Positions 63,685 to 64,000 of a stretch of 64,000 bases of DNA are shown in pieces (within the stretch, counting starts at the first letter, position 1; each line of letters begins with the position of its first letter). The translations under genes were made by a program, and so were the position numbers. Under the pieces are notes generated by a model, which ran no database searches, was not told the origin of the DNA, and saw only the letters and a list, made by a program, of their open reading frames with translations. This DNA comes from Aureispira sp. CCB-QB1 (lineage in GTDB: Bacteria; Bacteroidota; Bacteroidia; Chitinophagales; Saprospiraceae): NCBI RefSeq assembly GCF_000724545.1, contig NZ_JHBV01000014.1:62001-126000 (forward strand). Direction: 5' to 3'.

Positions 63685-64000
63685 TTAGCTTCTAGATGGG
63701 AATACCCCTTGCAAAGCAATAATAAAATTGACACAGCAGTAAGGTTGTATATTCGTATGCGATTGTCCCCCTCCAGTGTGTCCTAGGGCATTGCTGTTCA
63801 TGATGGTGTTGGCTGTTGTTCCATATTCCGAATCAAAGGCACCCGTGTTGGCTAAAAAGTGGTTGGTAGGATCGTTGGTTGTTCCTGCACTGTTGTTTAC
63901 ATTAATCATGTGATTGTGGGAGGGAATTTGATTCGTTGTTAACGTTACAGTCTCTGTTCCTCCTTTTTGCCCCAAACGGTAGTCACTTAGACCTGGACCA
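63685..64000 (-). CDS. Tail-collar domain protein, 5' truncated by window edge
   Basis: This is the C-terminal part of a second microcystin-dependent-type protein. Reading to the window edge gives GPGLSDYRLGQKGGTETVTLT, NQIPSHNHMINVNN, TGGGQSHTNIQPYCCVNF and ALQGVFPSRS, aligned without gaps to the downstream paralogue at 63122. The first in-frame Met (about 63975) is internal, since the paralogue has conserved residues before it, so the start is beyond base 64000. About 105 residues are visible. Confidence 0.85.
   Translation of the reverse strand, partial: GPGLSDYRLGQKGGTETVTLTTNQIPSHNHMINVNNSAGTTNDPTNHFLANTGAFDSEYGTTANTIMNSNALGHTGGGQSHTNIQPYCCVNFIIALQGVFPSRS

Noticed and set aside
1-64000. 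CRISPR array, tRNA/rRNA gene, transposase, integrase or toxin-antitoxin pair
   Set aside because: I searched by eye for spaced direct repeats, tRNA cloverleaf ends and transposase motifs and found none; the dispersed repeats are not regularly spaced.
63122-64000. Prophage remnant
   Set aside because: Stand-alone tail-collar genes are common in chromosomes and no other phage gene is visible.

Overview
The window is AT-rich chromosomal DNA from a member of the Bacteroidota. The evidence is several secreted proteins with type IX secretion (T9SS) C-terminal sorting domains, SprB-type repeats, an ECF sigma/FecR pair followed by STN-TonB receptors, DUF4199 and OmpH/Skp proteins, and promoter elements of the TAnnTTTG type. 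The style (large T9SS adhesins, intergenic repeats) resembles marine Saprospiria such as Aureispira, but that placement is an inference. No rRNA, tRNA, CRISPR array, integrase or transposase gene was seen.

Layout. 1-4.1 kb: 3' part of a thioester-containing alpha-2-macroglobulin. 4.4-13.3 kb: TPR protein, deiminase-like lipoprotein, AraC/GyrI-like regulator, small hypothetical protein, MnmD, two paralogous coiled-coil lipoproteins, another lipoprotein and a PlsB-like acyltransferase. 14-27 kb: large TPR protein, uracil-DNA glycosylase, four OmpH/Skp paralogues interrupted by an FAD oxidoreductase, a hybrid histidine kinase and a T9SS cargo protein. 27.7-37.5 kb: two tandem CtpA proteases, then a run of + strand genes (small membrane protein, GNAT, two DUF4199 proteins, a GT2 glycosyltransferase, three RDD proteins, a GT4 glycosyltransferase, a TerB-like protein). 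37.5-46.8 kb: coiled-coil membrane protein, RmlD and RmlC, Lys-rich anchored protein, prolyl oligopeptidase lipoprotein, small membrane protein, serine beta-lactamase-like lipoprotein. 46.9-52.9 kb: two giant T9SS beta-helix proteins. 53.6-63 kb: ECF sigma, FecR anti-sigma and three consecutive STN-TonB receptors. 63.1-64 kb: two tail-collar (microcystin-dependent) proteins, the second cut by the window edge.

Two themes stand out. First, local gene duplication: eight families occur as neighbouring copies (OmpH, CtpA, DUF4199, RDD, coiled-coil lipoprotein, beta-helix adhesin, TonB receptor, tail collar). Second, two families of non-coding repeats: a modular family with palindromic blocks lying just upstream of several genes (about 17.2, 27.6, 32.8, 39.3, 41.0, 45.5, 57.6 and 60.3 kb), and a short terminal-inverted-repeat element at 8.5 kb that recurs at 39.2-39.4 kb with a block of the first family inside it.

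Functionally the window is dominated by the cell envelope: outer-membrane biogenesis chaperones, periplasmic proteases, lipoproteins, surface adhesins, nutrient receptors under sigma/anti-sigma control, and sugar-nucleotide and glycosyltransferase genes for surface glycans.
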